A DNA stretch of 55,568 nucleotides from Candidatus Woesearchaeota archaeon (GTDB lineage Archaea; Nanobdellota; Nanobdellia; Woesearchaeales; JAGWAF01). The notes below the pieces were generated by a model. The model did not search any database and had not been told where the DNA came from. It saw nothing but the letters and a program-made list of their open reading frames with translations. Position 1 is the first letter of the stretch; each line of letters starts with the position of its first letter. This document shows positions 16,670-25,572 of this stretch, piece by piece. The stretch lies in the NCBI GenBank assembly GCA_016932755.1, contig JAFGCE010000085.1, positions 1-55,568 on the forward strand. Direction: 5' to 3'. Position numbers and translations under genes: made by a program.

Positions 16670-17857
16670 TCACTTGTCGTTCATAGTGACTTTCAAATCA
16701 ACAATCTTGAGCACAGTCTTTGGCTTTATCTCAACATAGTTTCTTGCGCCCTCTTCAACCCAGGTGTTTATGTTTCTCCTGTAAACAGCGGTTTTCTGGT
16801 CAAGATAAGCGAGATGCCCGTTGACATTGATTTCAGCTTCCTTGTCCTCATCGTCATCAACAAAGTTAATCTCAAGCCAGACATCCTTGTCTCCGTCAAC
16901 AATTTCATCATAGCTTGTGCTGTTTATATCAAAATAGTCGAGATAAGTCTTGACGTCTTTCAGGTCTGTTTTTACCTTAATCAGCTCAATCCTGTAATTT
17001 CCCTTGTCTGTCTTGAAAACAAGCGTGTTTTTTCCCGGATTAAGCTCTGTCGTGAAAATATCCTGCCTGTTCATGCTTTCGCAGTCAGGCACAGCGCTGA
17101 ATACCTCCCGGTTGTTCAGCAGAACCTGGAGCCTGCCTACCGCCTGCTGTGTGCATACAGGATAGAAGTCAAGCCTTGCGCTCTCAATGTTGTAGTATTC
17201 GTCATTAGTGATTGTGAATATGTTCCTGCTCTCCTGCTGGCTTATGTCTCTTATGTCTCCTGTAACCTGCAGGTCTTCTATGCTGTACTCATTTGTTGTC
17301 CAGAACTTTATGCCTACCCCTCCTACGCTGAACACGAGATTGTTTTCCCCTTCTTTCAGAAGCTCGTTTCTCAGCTCTATAGGCCCTACATTAAGCTGGC
17401 TCACTTCATATTCAAATACCTGGACTCCGTTCAGTGAAATCATAAGCTTTCCTTTTGCTTTTGGCGCTTCAAAAGACAGACCGACATTTCCTGTGTTCTT
17501 GAGGTCTGTTATATAGAAAGTAACATTTTCTGTTTTCTTGTCAAACCAGCCGTTTCTTATGTAGAAAGGATTGACAGCCTCAATGACTTCAGCCTCTGTT
17601 TTTTCCGAGAGGTACACATTCGGGATTGTATGTTCATACTCTGCAGCTCCGACATATTCAAGCCTCATGGATGTTGCGTTCAGGAGGGTTATGTTCTCCT
17701 CATCAGCGCTTACGCTTGCTGTCCCTGTTCCGTCTTCCAAAAGCTCTTCCCTTTCCTCTGGAGGAAGGAATAAAATATACGCAATAAGAATCGCGGCAAT
17801 AATCCCAATTAAAATAGCGGCTTGCGCCCCTGATTGCTGGCCTTTTTTCTTCAACAT
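16670..17857 (-). CDS. Membrane-anchored surface protein with pilin-like N-terminus
   Basis: 395 residues. The N-terminus MLKKKGQQSGAQAAILIG followed by a ~20-residue hydrophobic helix resembles archaeal class III (pilin-type) signal peptides, where a basic-Gly/Ala-Gln stretch precedes the helix; the glutamate at the +5 position is not evident, so cleavage is uncertain. The remainder is extracytoplasmic and beta-rich, with repeated jelly-roll-like blocks such as GKLMISLNGVQVFEYEVS and GRLQVLLNNREVFSAV that resemble each other and suggest duplicated domains. The promoter is divergent from pelA; a ribosome site AGGTGATT precedes the ATG. As first gene of the envelope set it may provide the filament- or scaffold-like component. 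Confidence 0.72.
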   Translation of the reverse strand: MLKKKGQQSGAQAAILIGIIAAILIAYILFLPPEEREELLEDGTGTASVSADEENITLLNATSMRLEYVGAAEYEHTIPNVYLSEKTEAEVIEAVNPFYIRNGWFDKKTENVTFYITDLKNTGNVGLSFEAPKAKGKLMISLNGVQVFEYEVSQLNVGPIELRNELLKEGENNLVFSVGGVGIKFWTTNEYSIEDLQVTGDIRDISQQESRNIFTITNDEYYNIESARLDFYPVCTQQAVGRLQVLLNNREVFSAVPDCESMNRQDIFTTELNPGKNTLVFKTDKGNYRIELIKVKTDLKDVKTYLDYFDINSTSYDEIVDGDKDVWLEINFVDDDEDKEAEINVNGHLAYLDQKTAVYRRNINTWVEEGARNYVEIKPKTVLKIVDLKVTMNDK

Positions 17858-17916
17858 ACAATCACCTTTTTTTCTATTTTTAGCACTCTGACTGATATAC
17901 TAAAAATATGACAAAG

Positions 17917-17925
17917 TATATATAA
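17917..17925 (+). promoter_or_regulatory. TATA box of pelA
   Basis: TATATATAA lies 23 bases before the pelota ATG at 17949, in the 91-base divergent region with the pilin-like gene. The spacing indicates a leaderless or nearly leaderless transcript. Confidence 0.7.
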
Positions 17926-17948
17926 ATGTTTTTCTTTTTCCAGAGGGA

Positions 17949-19007
17949 ATGAAACAAATACACCTTAATTTGAAGCATGGAATCGCAAAAATAGAGGTTC
18001 AGTCGCAGGATGACCTGTGGTACCTGAGCCAGATTATTGACACAGGCGATTTTGTTAAAGGAAAAACCCTGAGGAAGATACAAAAAGGAAGCGAAGAAAA
18101 GTCAAGGCAGGTAAAAAAAGCGGTTTTTCTTAAGATAGAGGTAGGGAAAGTTGAATTCAGCAAAACTTCTGCAGTGCTCAGGGTTGGGGGAAAGGTTGCT
18201 GAAGGCCCTGAGGATGTTGCAAAAGGCTCATGGCACAGCTTTAGCATAGAGCCTGGAACAACAATAACCCTTGAAAAGCAGCGCTGGCTTTCATACCAGC
18301 TGGAGAAGCTGAAGGAAGCATGCAAATCCAAAGTCCCGAAAATACTAATCTGTGTTTTTGACAGGGAAGAGGCATATTTTGCTTTGATGAAGAAATACGG
18401 CTATGAGCTGCTGTCCAGACTAAAAGGAAAAGTGCAGAAAAAGGCTGTTGAGGAAAAGGTTAAGCCAAGCTTCTATTCTGAAATCATAAAACTGCTGGAA
18501 GAATATGACAAAAGGCACAGCCTTGAGAAGATTATCCTTGCGAGCCCGGCATTCTGGAAGGAGGATCTGATGAAAGAGATGAGAACCAGCCAGCTGAAGC
18601 CGAAGATTGTCCTTGCAACATGCTCGTCAGTAGGAGAAAACGGAATTGACGAGGTTTTGAAAAGGCCTGAGACAATGGAAGCGCTGAGGGAGGAGAGGGC
18701 TGCAAAGGAAATCAATCTTGTCGAGAAAGTTCTCGGGGAGATTTCAAAAGACGGAAAGTCTGCCTACGGAATAAAGGAAGTGGAGCAGGCTGCATCAGCA
18801 GGCGCTGTTGAAATGCTCCTTGTTACAGACGAGCTTATACAAAAACTGAGGGAGAAGGAAAAATACGGGCAGCTGGATGCACTAATGAAGGCAGTAGACT
18901 CTTCAAAGGGCTCAATCACGATAATATCATCAGAGCATGAAGGCGGAAAAAAGCTTTCCGGTTTGGGGGGAATAGCCGCCTTGCTGAGATACAAGCTGAA
19001 TTACTAA
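17949..19007 (+). CDS. pelA: Pelota homologue, ribosome rescue factor
   Basis: Archaeal pelota (Dom34), which with aEF1A/ABCE1 splits ribosomes stalled on broken or non-stop mRNA. The 352 residues match the family. An N-terminal Sm-like domain (1-130) contains DDLWYLSQIIDTGDFVKG and a conserved RKIQKGSEEKSRQVKKAVFLKIEV. The central and C-terminal eRF1-like domains follow: CVFDREEAYFALMKKYG, KIILASPAFWKEDLM, and AYGIKEVEQAASAGAVEMLLVTDEL. The GGQ motif of true release factors is absent, as expected. It ends one base before the convergent acdA gene. Confidence 0.95.
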   Translation: MKQIHLNLKHGIAKIEVQSQDDLWYLSQIIDTGDFVKGKTLRKIQKGSEEKSRQVKKAVFLKIEVGKVEFSKTSAVLRVGGKVAEGPEDVAKGSWHSFSIEPGTTITLEKQRWLSYQLEKLKEACKSKVPKILICVFDREEAYFALMKKYGYELLSRLKGKVQKKAVEEKVKPSFYSEIIKLLEEYDKRHSLEKIILASPAFWKEDLMKEMRTSQLKPKIVLATCSSVGENGIDEVLKRPETMEALREERAAKEINLVEKVLGEISKDGKSAYGIKEVEQAASAGAVEMLLVTDELIQKLREKEKYGQLDALMKAVDSSKGSITIISSEHEGGKKLSGLGGIAALLRYKLNY

Positions 19008-20423
19008 CTACTTCTTTTTCAGGAGCCTGCCTCTCTCTATAAGAACTTTCATCGCCCTTGCAGCTTTTTTCAAATCGTTAAAATCAGGGATGTCATTCTC
19101 CTCAAGAAGCCTTCCTCCCTGCTTGCTGTAAAGCCCGCCCATATATGTGCAGAGAATCGGTTTTCCCGGGAACTTTTTCTGCGCCTGGATAACCCTAAGT
19201 GCGTCTTCTTTTGGGTCAGTCATTGTCTGCAGCGTCTGTATCACAATCAATCCGTGGATATAATCCTCATCCAGCAATGTGTTTACTGCAACCTCATATC
19301 TTTCAGGCAGGGCATCCCCTATAATATCAAGAGGGTTTCTCCTGGAATATGCTGGGTGCATCTTCCCGCTTTTGTCAAGCTTTTTCAGTGTGGATTCTTT
19401 CAGCTCAACAACATTAACCCCCAACTCTTCGCAGCTGTCTGCACACAGTACTCCGCACCCTCCTCCATTAGTCACAATTGCTACAGCATTCTCCCTGCAG
19501 GGAGGCTGGTAGGCCAGGGCTTTTGCCAAATCAAAAAGCTCCTCAACAGTATCTGCCTGTATCACTCCTGCCTGCCTGAATGCTGCTTTGTAGATTTCAT
19601 AGCTTCCTGCAAGGCTTCCTGTATGGGAGCTTATTGCTTTTTCTCCTGCAGATGTCCTGCCCGCTTTCAGGACAATTATGGGCTTTGTTTTGCTCACTTT
19701 TTTGCATACTTCAATAAACCTGTTTCCGTCTTTCAGCCCCTCAACATAAAGGGCGATTGCTTTTGTCTGGGGGTCTGCCGCAAGGAACTCAATAAAATCA
19801 TGAACATCAAGGTCTGCCTTGTTTCCGTAGCTGATAACAGCGCTTAAGCCGTATCTTTCGGCAACAGCCCAGTCAATTATGCTGTCTGCAAGCGCTCCTG
19901 ACTGGGAGATAAATCCGACAGGGCCTTCAGGAGGCATTGTCGGCGCAAAGCTTGCATTAAGGTTTTTATTCGGCCTGATTATCCCGAGGCAGTTAGGCCC
20001 TACAAGCCGCATCCCGTATTTTTCTGCGATCTTCAGGACTTCATTCTGCAGCTTTTCGCCTTCTCCGCCGACTTCTGCAAACCCTGCAGAGATTATTATT
20101 GCAAAAGGAATTTTCTTTTTTCCGCAGTCCTTGAGAACCAATGGAACAACTTTTGCAGGAACAGAAATAACCGCCAAATCAACCTCTCCGGGAACATCTT
20201 TTATCTGGCTGTAGCATTTTATTCCGAGGACATAATCAGCTTTTGGGTTCACAGGATAGACTTTTCCTGGAAAAGACTTGCAGTACTCGCTGCTCAAAAC
20301 ACAGCCTCTTACAAGGCTTTTCAATACCCCATATCCGACAGATTTGGGGTCTCTTGATGCTCCGATTACAGCAATGCTTGAAGGGCTGAACAGCTTTTCA
20401 AGGTCTTGTTTTTTTGCTTTCAT
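19008..20423 (-). CDS. acdA: ADP-forming acetyl-CoA synthetase, alpha subunit
   Basis: Alpha subunit of the archaeal ADP-forming acetyl-CoA (acyl-CoA) synthetase, which converts acyl-CoA, ADP and phosphate to acid, ATP and CoA, the main substrate-level ATP step of fermentative archaea. The CoA-binding Rossmann domain covers about 1-145 (SIAVIGASRDPKSVGYGV, VYPVNPK). The ligase domain contains GFISQSGALADSIIDWA and the phosphohistidine loop SSHTGS with His267. Length (471) fits a stand-alone alpha subunit. Its start overlaps the beta-subunit stop by 4 bases, so the order is beta then alpha, translationally coupled. Confidence 0.94.
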   Translation of the reverse strand: MKAKKQDLEKLFSPSSIAVIGASRDPKSVGYGVLKSLVRGCVLSSEYCKSFPGKVYPVNPKADYVLGIKCYSQIKDVPGEVDLAVISVPAKVVPLVLKDCGKKKIPFAIIISAGFAEVGGEGEKLQNEVLKIAEKYGMRLVGPNCLGIIRPNKNLNASFAPTMPPEGPVGFISQSGALADSIIDWAVAERYGLSAVISYGNKADLDVHDFIEFLAADPQTKAIALYVEGLKDGNRFIEVCKKVSKTKPIIVLKAGRTSAGEKAISSHTGSLAGSYEIYKAAFRQAGVIQADTVEELFDLAKALAYQPPCRENAVAIVTNGGGCGVLCADSCEELGVNVVELKESTLKKLDKSGKMHPAYSRRNPLDIIGDALPERYEVAVNTLLDEDYIHGLIVIQTLQTMTDPKEDALRVIQAQKKFPGKPILCTYMGGLYSKQGGRLLEENDIPDFNDLKKAARAMKVLIERGRLLKKK

Positions 20424-21070
20424 TTTTCAGATATTATCCTTGCATCCACAACAACCGCTGATTTTTCATTTACAATAACAGGATTAAGGTCAATTTCGGT
20501 TATTTTCTTGTTTTTGAGCCCGATGCTTGACACAGCCATCAGGATTTTTACAAGCGCATTGATATTGACAGAAGCCTGCCCCCTTGCTCCTTTCAGGATT
20601 GGGTATCCCTTAATTTCCTCAATCATCTCGATGCAGTCATCTTTTGTAAGAGGAGCAATCCTGAAGGACACGTCTTTCATCACTTCAACAAAAACACCGC
20701 CAAGCCCGAACATAACAACAGCCCCGAACTGCGGGTCTCTCTTAAGCCCGATTATCACTTCTCTGCCTGACTCCATTTTCTGGACAAGGATTCCTTCAGG
20801 CTTTGCCTTTATCTTTTCTTTTGCGCTTTTTGTTATCTCATCAAAAGCAGCAGCAACCTCTTTCTCGTTTTTTAAATCAACTTTCACTCCGCCAACGTCA
20901 CTTTTATGCACCACTTTCTTAGAAATAATTTTCATAGCCACAGGAAAACCAATTTTGGCTGCAAATCTTGCTGCCTGCTCTGGTTTTTTGGCAATTTTCC
21001 ATTCTGCATATAGCACAGAGAACCTTTTAAGAATGCCAAAAGCCTTCTCCGTCTCAATCATCTTTTGCAT
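20420..21070 (-). CDS. acdB: ADP-forming acetyl-CoA synthetase, beta subunit
   Basis: ATP-grasp beta subunit of the ADP-forming acetyl-CoA synthetase. Key stretches: GFPVAMKIISKKVVHKSDVGGV, carrying the histidine of the phosphate-relay loop, then ILVQKMESGREVIIGLKRDPQFGAVVMFGLGG and the final EIDLNPVIVNEKSAVVVDARI, the nucleotide-binding end of the ATP-grasp fold. I choose the ATG at 21070: the TATA box at 21100-21093 then has normal leaderless spacing, while the in-frame ATG at 21082 would lie too close to it. At ~216 residues the subunit has normal length. It is the first gene of the acdBA operon and is divergent from a TrmB-like regulator. Confidence 0.92.
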   Translation of the reverse strand: MQKMIETEKAFGILKRFSVLYAEWKIAKKPEQAARFAAKIGFPVAMKIISKKVVHKSDVGGVKVDLKNEKEVAAAFDEITKSAKEKIKAKPEGILVQKMESGREVIIGLKRDPQFGAVVMFGLGGVFVEVMKDVSFRIAPLTKDDCIEMIEEIKGYPILKGARGQASVNINALVKILMAVSSIGLKNKKITEIDLNPVIVNEKSAVVVDARIISEK

Positions 21071-21092
21071 TAGTGCTGTCATGCGCCTTCTC

Positions 21093-21100
21093 TTTAAATA
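21093..21100 (-). promoter_or_regulatory. TATA box of acdBA
   Basis: On the minus strand TATTTAAA (21100-21093) lies 22 bases before the ATG at 21070, which decides the start between two in-frame ATG codons. Confidence 0.6.
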
Positions 21101-21150
21101 ATTTAATGAGTATTCAATAGGTATAAAATAATCATTATCTTAGACTACAA

Positions 21151-21300
21151 CAATACTTATATATTATATGGCTTTTAGTTATTACTCTAAAGTGCACAAC
21201 CCTTTTTGCAAGTTAATTTATACCGCACTAACTAGGGGTAAAAAAACGTAACATATTAATAGTAGTAGTATTTATTTACCCGGTGAAGTAATAACTTCGC
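21151..21300 (+). promoter_or_regulatory. TrmB-like gene promoter and structured leader
   Basis: ACTTATATATT at about 21150-21160 is the best TATA box, giving a leader of about 140 bases, unusual here where most genes are leaderless. Within it GGGTAAA (21236-21242) can pair with TTTACCC (21275-21281), and GTGAAGT (21283-21289) with ACTTCGC (21294-21300) around an AATA loop (one G-U pair). A strong ribosome site GGGGGAGG follows at 21308-21315. The GAAGT/ACTTC repeat could instead be an operator. Confidence 0.45.
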
Positions 21301-21321
21301 AAAAAAAGGGGGAGGATAGAA

Positions 21322-22122
21322 ATGATAGTAAAAGAAGAATTTTTGAGCAAGCTGAGGCGCTATTTTTCGCTGAATTTATACGAGGTTAAGATATGGGCTG
21401 CTCTGCTTTCGAGAGGTGTCTCAACAGCAGGAGAGCTTTCTGACATAGCAAACGTTCCACGATCAAGAAGCTATGATGTCCTTGAAAGCCTCGAGAAAAA
21501 AGGTTTTGTTGTTATGAAGCTAGGCAAGCCTATCAAATATATCGCTGTTCCGCCAACAGAGGTTGTCGAAAGGGTAAAGAAAAACATGAGGTCGGATGCA
21601 GAGGAAAAAGTAAAAAGGCTTGAAGATTTGAAAAGTACAGAAGTGCTCCAGGAGCTTACAACTCTCCACACCCAGGGAGTTGAGCTTGTTGAGCCTGCAG
21701 ACCTTTCAGGAAGCCTGAGGGGAAGGCACAACCTATACAACCATCTTGAGCTTACAATAAGAAATGCAGAAAATTCAGTAACAATGATGACTACAACACA
21801 GGGATTGATGAGAAAGATAGAGGGACTGAAGCCGACATTTGACAAGCTTAAGAAAAGGGGAGTAAAGATAAGAATAGCAGCGCCTATCACAAAAGAATCT
21901 GCGCCTGCGATAAAAGAGCTGGGCAATGTTGCTGAAGTGAGGCATACAGACGCAAAAGCAAGGTTCTGTGTTGTGGACGGAAAAGAACTGATATTCATGG
22001 TTCTTGACGACAAGGATGTCCACCCAACATACGATGTGGGCATATGGGTAACAACTCCTTTCTTTGCAGGAGCTGTGGAAAACCTGTTTGACCTTGCATG
22101 GAAAGGCATGAAAAAGGCTTAA
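21322..22122 (+). CDS. TrmB-family transcriptional regulator
   Basis: A 266-residue regulator. The winged helix (about 10-80) reads LNLYEVKIWAALLSRGVSTAGELSDIANVPRSRSYDVLESLEKKGFV, with the recognition helix RSRSYDVLESLEKKGF. A coiled linker follows, then an effector domain (about 125-266) with SVTMMTTTQGLM, GVKIRIAAPITKE and ARFCVVDGKELIFMVLDD, the PLD-like fold of TrmB sensor domains. It is divergent from acdBA, so it is a reasonable candidate regulator of acetyl-CoA metabolism, by position only. The ribosome site GGGGGAGG 6-14 bases before the ATG supports the start. Its 3' end forms a terminator palindrome. It is not a close match to the TrmB-like protein at 7565 beyond the shared fold. 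Confidence 0.9.
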   Translation: MIVKEEFLSKLRRYFSLNLYEVKIWAALLSRGVSTAGELSDIANVPRSRSYDVLESLEKKGFVVMKLGKPIKYIAVPPTEVVERVKKNMRSDAEEKVKRLEDLKSTEVLQELTTLHTQGVELVEPADLSGSLRGRHNLYNHLELTIRNAENSVTMMTTTQGLMRKIEGLKPTFDKLKKRGVKIRIAAPITKESAPAIKELGNVAEVRHTDAKARFCVVDGKELIFMVLDDKDVHPTYDVGIWVTTPFFAGAVENLFDLAWKGMKKA

Positions 22123-22152
22123 GCCTTTTTTTCTTTCTTTTATTTTATTTTC
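22111..22152 (+). terminator. Intrinsic-type terminator after the TrmB-like gene
   Basis: AAAAAGGCTT and AAGCCTTTTT (22111-22130) make a perfect 20-base palindrome containing the stop codon, followed by T-rich sequence to about 22152. As RNA it gives a stem with a TTAA loop and a U-tract, favouring termination before pheS. Confidence 0.6.
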
Positions 22153-22195
22153 AGTAAGGTTTTTATAGGTTTTTAGTTATTTTGGTGTTTATAAG

Positions 22196-23728
22196 ATGGC
22201 AGACCTCAAGAAGATAATAGAGGGGTTACACCCGCTGGAGAGAAAGACTCTTCCTGCTTTAGCTGGCTGCAGTTCCCTGCCTGACATTACAGCGAAGACA
22301 AAGCTGAAGGAAGTTGAGGTAATGAGAGCGCTTCAGTGGCTTGAAAACAAGGGCATACTGAAGATAAAGAAAGGCCTGAAAGAGGTTGTTGTTCTTGACA
22401 AGAACGGAAAGGAGTACCTGGAGAAGGGGCTGCCTGAGAAAAGGGTGCTTAAGGCATTGACAAAGGGGGATATACTCCTCGGGGATGTTGTGAAAAAAGC
22501 AGGCATTGAACCAGGGGAATTCAATGTTTCTCTCGGTGTTTTGAAAAAAAAGGCTGCAATCCTGATTGACGGAAAAACAGTTAAGATAACAGAGCCTGGA
22601 AAGAAATTCCTGGAAAAGGAAAGCTTTGAGGAAAAGCTGCTGAAAAAGCTTTCTGAAAGGGAGGTTGAGCTGAAGGAGCTTAAAGACGAGGAAAAGTTTG
22701 CGTTTGACAATCTTTCAAAAAGAAAGCAGATTATCAAATCGTCACTGCTGAAGCTTGTGGGCATTGAGCTGACAGAGCTTGGCAAAAAGGCGGCAAATGA
22801 AAAGATATCTGAGGGGAAGACAGCAGACAGGCTGACAGCATCCATGCTCAAGACAGGAGCATGGAAAGGAAAAACATTCAGGAGATATGATGTAAAGATT
22901 AATGTGCCTGAAATAACCGGCGCAAAAAGGCATTTTATAAGCCAGGCAGTTGAATATATCAGAAAAATCTGGATTGAGATGGGGTTCAAGGAAATGAAAG
23001 GAAGCCTTGTTCAGACTGCATTCTGGGATTTGGATGCATTGTTCGTTCCCCAGGACCATCCTGCAAGGCAGATGCAGGACACTTATTATCTCAAAGACCC
23101 GGCAGCAGGAAAACTTCCCTCCCCATTATGGAAAAAAGTAAAAGAAGTCCACGAAAACGGAGGGGACACAGGCTCAAAAGGATGGGGCGGGAAATGGTCA
23201 GAGGAAGCTGCAAAGCAGAATCTTTTGAGAACACATACAACCGTCTTGTCTGCGCAGACTATCAGCGCTTTAAAAGAGTCAGACCTTCCTGCAAAATTCT
23301 TCTCAGTTGCAAAGGTTTTCAGGAATGAGGCGCTGGACTGGAAGCACTTGTTTGAGCTTACTCAGGTTGAGGGAATTGTTGTTGACCCAAAGGCTAACAT
23401 GAAATACCTCAAGGGATACCTGAAGGAGTTTTTTGCAAAAATGGGATACCCTGATGTAAGGATAAGGCCAGGGCATTTCCCTTACACAGAGCCGAGCGCA
23501 GAGGTTGATGTCCTTCACCCTGAGAAAAACGAATGGATTGAGCTGGGAGGCTCAGGAATATTCAGGCCTGAAGTTGTAAAGCCTTTATTGGGTATAGAAG
23601 TCCCTGTGCTCGCATGGGGGCTTGGGATGGAAAGAACTGTCTCAGAATACTTCAAGATTAATGACATACGAGAACTTTACAAGAATGATTTAAGACAGAT
23701 AAGGAACATGAAAACCTGGATGAGATAA
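22196..23728 (+). CDS. pheS: Phenylalanyl-tRNA synthetase alpha subunit
   Basis: Catalytic alpha subunit of the archaeal/eukaryotic-type PheRS, which charges tRNA-Phe. The 510 residues begin with winged-helix domains (about 1-160) typical of this branch, where TKLKEVEVMRALQWLENKGIL is the first. The class II core follows: FWDLDALFVPQDHPARQMQDTYY (motif 1 region), FRNEALDWKHLFELTQVEGIVV (motif 2) and GLGMERTVSEYFKI (motif 3); GGSGIFRPEV is a PheRS hallmark. It is followed by pheT after one base, so the two are translationally coupled, an expected stoichiometric arrangement. Confidence 0.95.
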   Translation: MADLKKIIEGLHPLERKTLPALAGCSSLPDITAKTKLKEVEVMRALQWLENKGILKIKKGLKEVVVLDKNGKEYLEKGLPEKRVLKALTKGDILLGDVVKKAGIEPGEFNVSLGVLKKKAAILIDGKTVKITEPGKKFLEKESFEEKLLKKLSEREVELKELKDEEKFAFDNLSKRKQIIKSSLLKLVGIELTELGKKAANEKISEGKTADRLTASMLKTGAWKGKTFRRYDVKINVPEITGAKRHFISQAVEYIRKIWIEMGFKEMKGSLVQTAFWDLDALFVPQDHPARQMQDTYYLKDPAAGKLPSPLWKKVKEVHENGGDTGSKGWGGKWSEEAAKQNLLRTHTTVLSAQTISALKESDLPAKFFSVAKVFRNEALDWKHLFELTQVEGIVVDPKANMKYLKGYLKEFFAKMGYPDVRIRPGHFPYTEPSAEVDVLHPEKNEWIELGGSGIFRPEVVKPLLGIEVPVLAWGLGMERTVSEYFKINDIRELYKNDLRQIRNMKTWMR

Positions 23729-23729
23729 A

Positions 23730-25379
23730 ATGCCTTCAATAAAAATAAACAAGGAAGTTGTTGAAAAGCTTGTTGGGAAGAAAGTACCTATTGACCAGCT
23801 GAAGGACAGAATCAGCATGCTTGGCACAGACCTTGAAGGGATTGAGGGAAACGAGATTAGTGTTGAAATATTCCCAAACAGGCCTGATTTGCTGAGCGAG
23901 CAGGGGCTTGCAAGGGCATTAAGCTCATTTATCGGAGCAAAGACAGGCTTGAGAAAGTACAGAGTCGGGAAGTCGGGCGAAAAAGTTATTATTGACAAGT
24001 CTGTAAAGGATGTAAGGCCTTTCACGGCATGCGCGATTGTTAAAGGGCTGAAGTTTGATGACGAGAAAATAAAGGAGATAATCCAGATTCAGGAAAAGCT
24101 CCATGTAACTTACGGAAGAAACAGGAAGAAATGCGCTATAGGAGTTTATCCGTATGAAAAGATAAAGCCGCCTATAAAATTTATCGCAAAAAAACCAGGC
24201 GAGATTAAGTTCCAGCCTCTCGAGGCATTCAAGGAAATGACAGGCTTGCAGATTCTGAGCCAGCATCCTACGGGAAGGGAGTACGGCTATCTGCTGGAAG
24301 GAAAAGACAAGTTCCCGATTTTTGTTGATTCAACAAATCAGGTATTGTCCATGCCTCCTATCATAAACTCTGAGCAGACAGGCAAAATCACAGAAAAAAC
24401 AACAGACGTGTTTGTCGAATGCTCTGGCTTTGATTTTGATGTTCTTCACAAATGCCTGAACATAATCGCAGCAGCGCTTGCTGACATGGGAGGAAAGATT
24501 TACTCAATGGAGTTAAGCTATCCGGACAGGAAAGTCACAACACCCAATCTTGAGCCTGTGCCTATGAAATTTGACACCAAATACATAAGCAGGATAATAG
24601 GGGTTGACTTCAAGGAATCAGAGATAAAAAAATATCTTGAAATGATGGGTTACGGCTATGAAAAAGGAAAAGCGCTTGTTCCTGCTTACAGGGCAGATGT
24701 TATGCACCCGATTGACCTGGCTGAAGACATCTGCATTGCTTACGGATATGAAAACCTTAAGGAAGAGATACCGAAAGTCGCTACAAACGCAGAAGAGGAC
24801 AAGTTCTATGTTTTCAAGGACAGGATAGCAAATATCTTTGTCGGATTGGGAATCCTGGAAGTAAAAACCTATCATCTCACTTCAAAGGAAAACCAGACAA
24901 AGAAGATGAAGTCTGATATCAGTGTCATTGAGCTTGCAAACCCAAATTCAAAGGAGTACCATGTTTTAAGGGCATGGATTATCCCAAGCCTTATGGAAGT
25001 TTTGGCAGGCAACAAGCACAATGAATACCCTCAGCACATATTTGACATTGGCACGATTTTCAAGAAGGGAAAGACAGACACAGGAGTTGAGGAGGCTGAC
25101 AGGCTGGGTGTTGTCCTGTGCAATGAAAAAGCAGACTTTACAGAGATAAAGCAGGTTCTTGACTATCTTATGAAGATGCTGGATGTGAAATACGAAATAG
25201 AAGAAACAGACAATTCAAGCTTTATTCCGGGAAGAGCCGGGAGAATTTCTGTCAAAGGGAAGAATGTTGCTTATGTTGGGGAAATTAATCCAGAGGTTCT
25301 TACAAGCTGGGAAATGCAGATGCCTGTAGCTGCTTTGGAAATTAACCTAACAGATTTATTTGAAGCAATCAAAAAATAA
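23730..25379 (+). CDS. pheT: Phenylalanyl-tRNA synthetase beta subunit
   Basis: Beta subunit of archaeal-type PheRS, 549 residues, the short archaeal form without the N-terminal tRNA-binding extension of bacteria. Recognisable parts: the opening MPSIKINKEVVEKLVGKKV, the B3/B4 editing-domain region with YGRNRKKCAIGVYPYEKI and FPIFVDSTNQVLSMPPIINSEQTGKI, the B5 domain (VPAYRADVMHPIDLAEDICIAYGYENL) and the C-terminal class II-like fold ending GRAGRISVKGKNVAYVGEINPEVL. It ends 3 bases before the stop of the convergent small membrane-protein gene. Confidence 0.95.
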   Translation: MPSIKINKEVVEKLVGKKVPIDQLKDRISMLGTDLEGIEGNEISVEIFPNRPDLLSEQGLARALSSFIGAKTGLRKYRVGKSGEKVIIDKSVKDVRPFTACAIVKGLKFDDEKIKEIIQIQEKLHVTYGRNRKKCAIGVYPYEKIKPPIKFIAKKPGEIKFQPLEAFKEMTGLQILSQHPTGREYGYLLEGKDKFPIFVDSTNQVLSMPPIINSEQTGKITEKTTDVFVECSGFDFDVLHKCLNIIAAALADMGGKIYSMELSYPDRKVTTPNLEPVPMKFDTKYISRIIGVDFKESEIKKYLEMMGYGYEKGKALVPAYRADVMHPIDLAEDICIAYGYENLKEEIPKVATNAEEDKFYVFKDRIANIFVGLGILEVKTYHLTSKENQTKKMKSDISVIELANPNSKEYHVLRAWIIPSLMEVLAGNKHNEYPQHIFDIGTIFKKGKTDTGVEEADRLGVVLCNEKADFTEIKQVLDYLMKMLDVKYEIEETDNSSFIPGRAGRISVKGKNVAYVGEINPEVLTSWEMQMPVAALEINLTDLFEAIKK

Positions 25380-25382
25380 AAT

Positions 25383-25562
25383 TTATTTCTTCTTAACAGC
25401 GAAATAATAGACTATTGCTGTTATTATGCTGAAGACGATAGCTAAAACAATCCATACTATCTTATGGGAGTCTTTCATCTTTTTCTGCTTTGTCATAACA
25501 TCAAAGATTACCCACACAGCACAAACAAGCCCTATCAGCCCAACAAGTGTTCCGAATACCAT
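25383..25562 (-). CDS. Small two-helix membrane protein (PLDc_N-like)
   Basis: 59 residues with two hydrophobic helices (3-22 and 35-54) joined by a basic MTKQKKMKDSHK loop. The pattern VWVIFDVMTKQKKM...KIVWIVLAIVFSIITAIVYYF resembles the phospholipase-D N-terminal/PLDc_N membrane hairpin found as a small stand-alone protein in many prokaryotes. The start MVFGTLVG at 25562 is chosen; the longer frame through 25760 is the shadow of rpl14e in another frame. It lies 10 bases after the L14e gene on the same strand, so it is probably the last gene of the L34e-L14e operon. Confidence 0.7.
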   Translation of the reverse strand: MVFGTLVGLIGLVCAVWVIFDVMTKQKKMKDSHKIVWIVLAIVFSIITAIVYYFAVKKK

Positions 25563-25572
25563 TTTGCACCTC

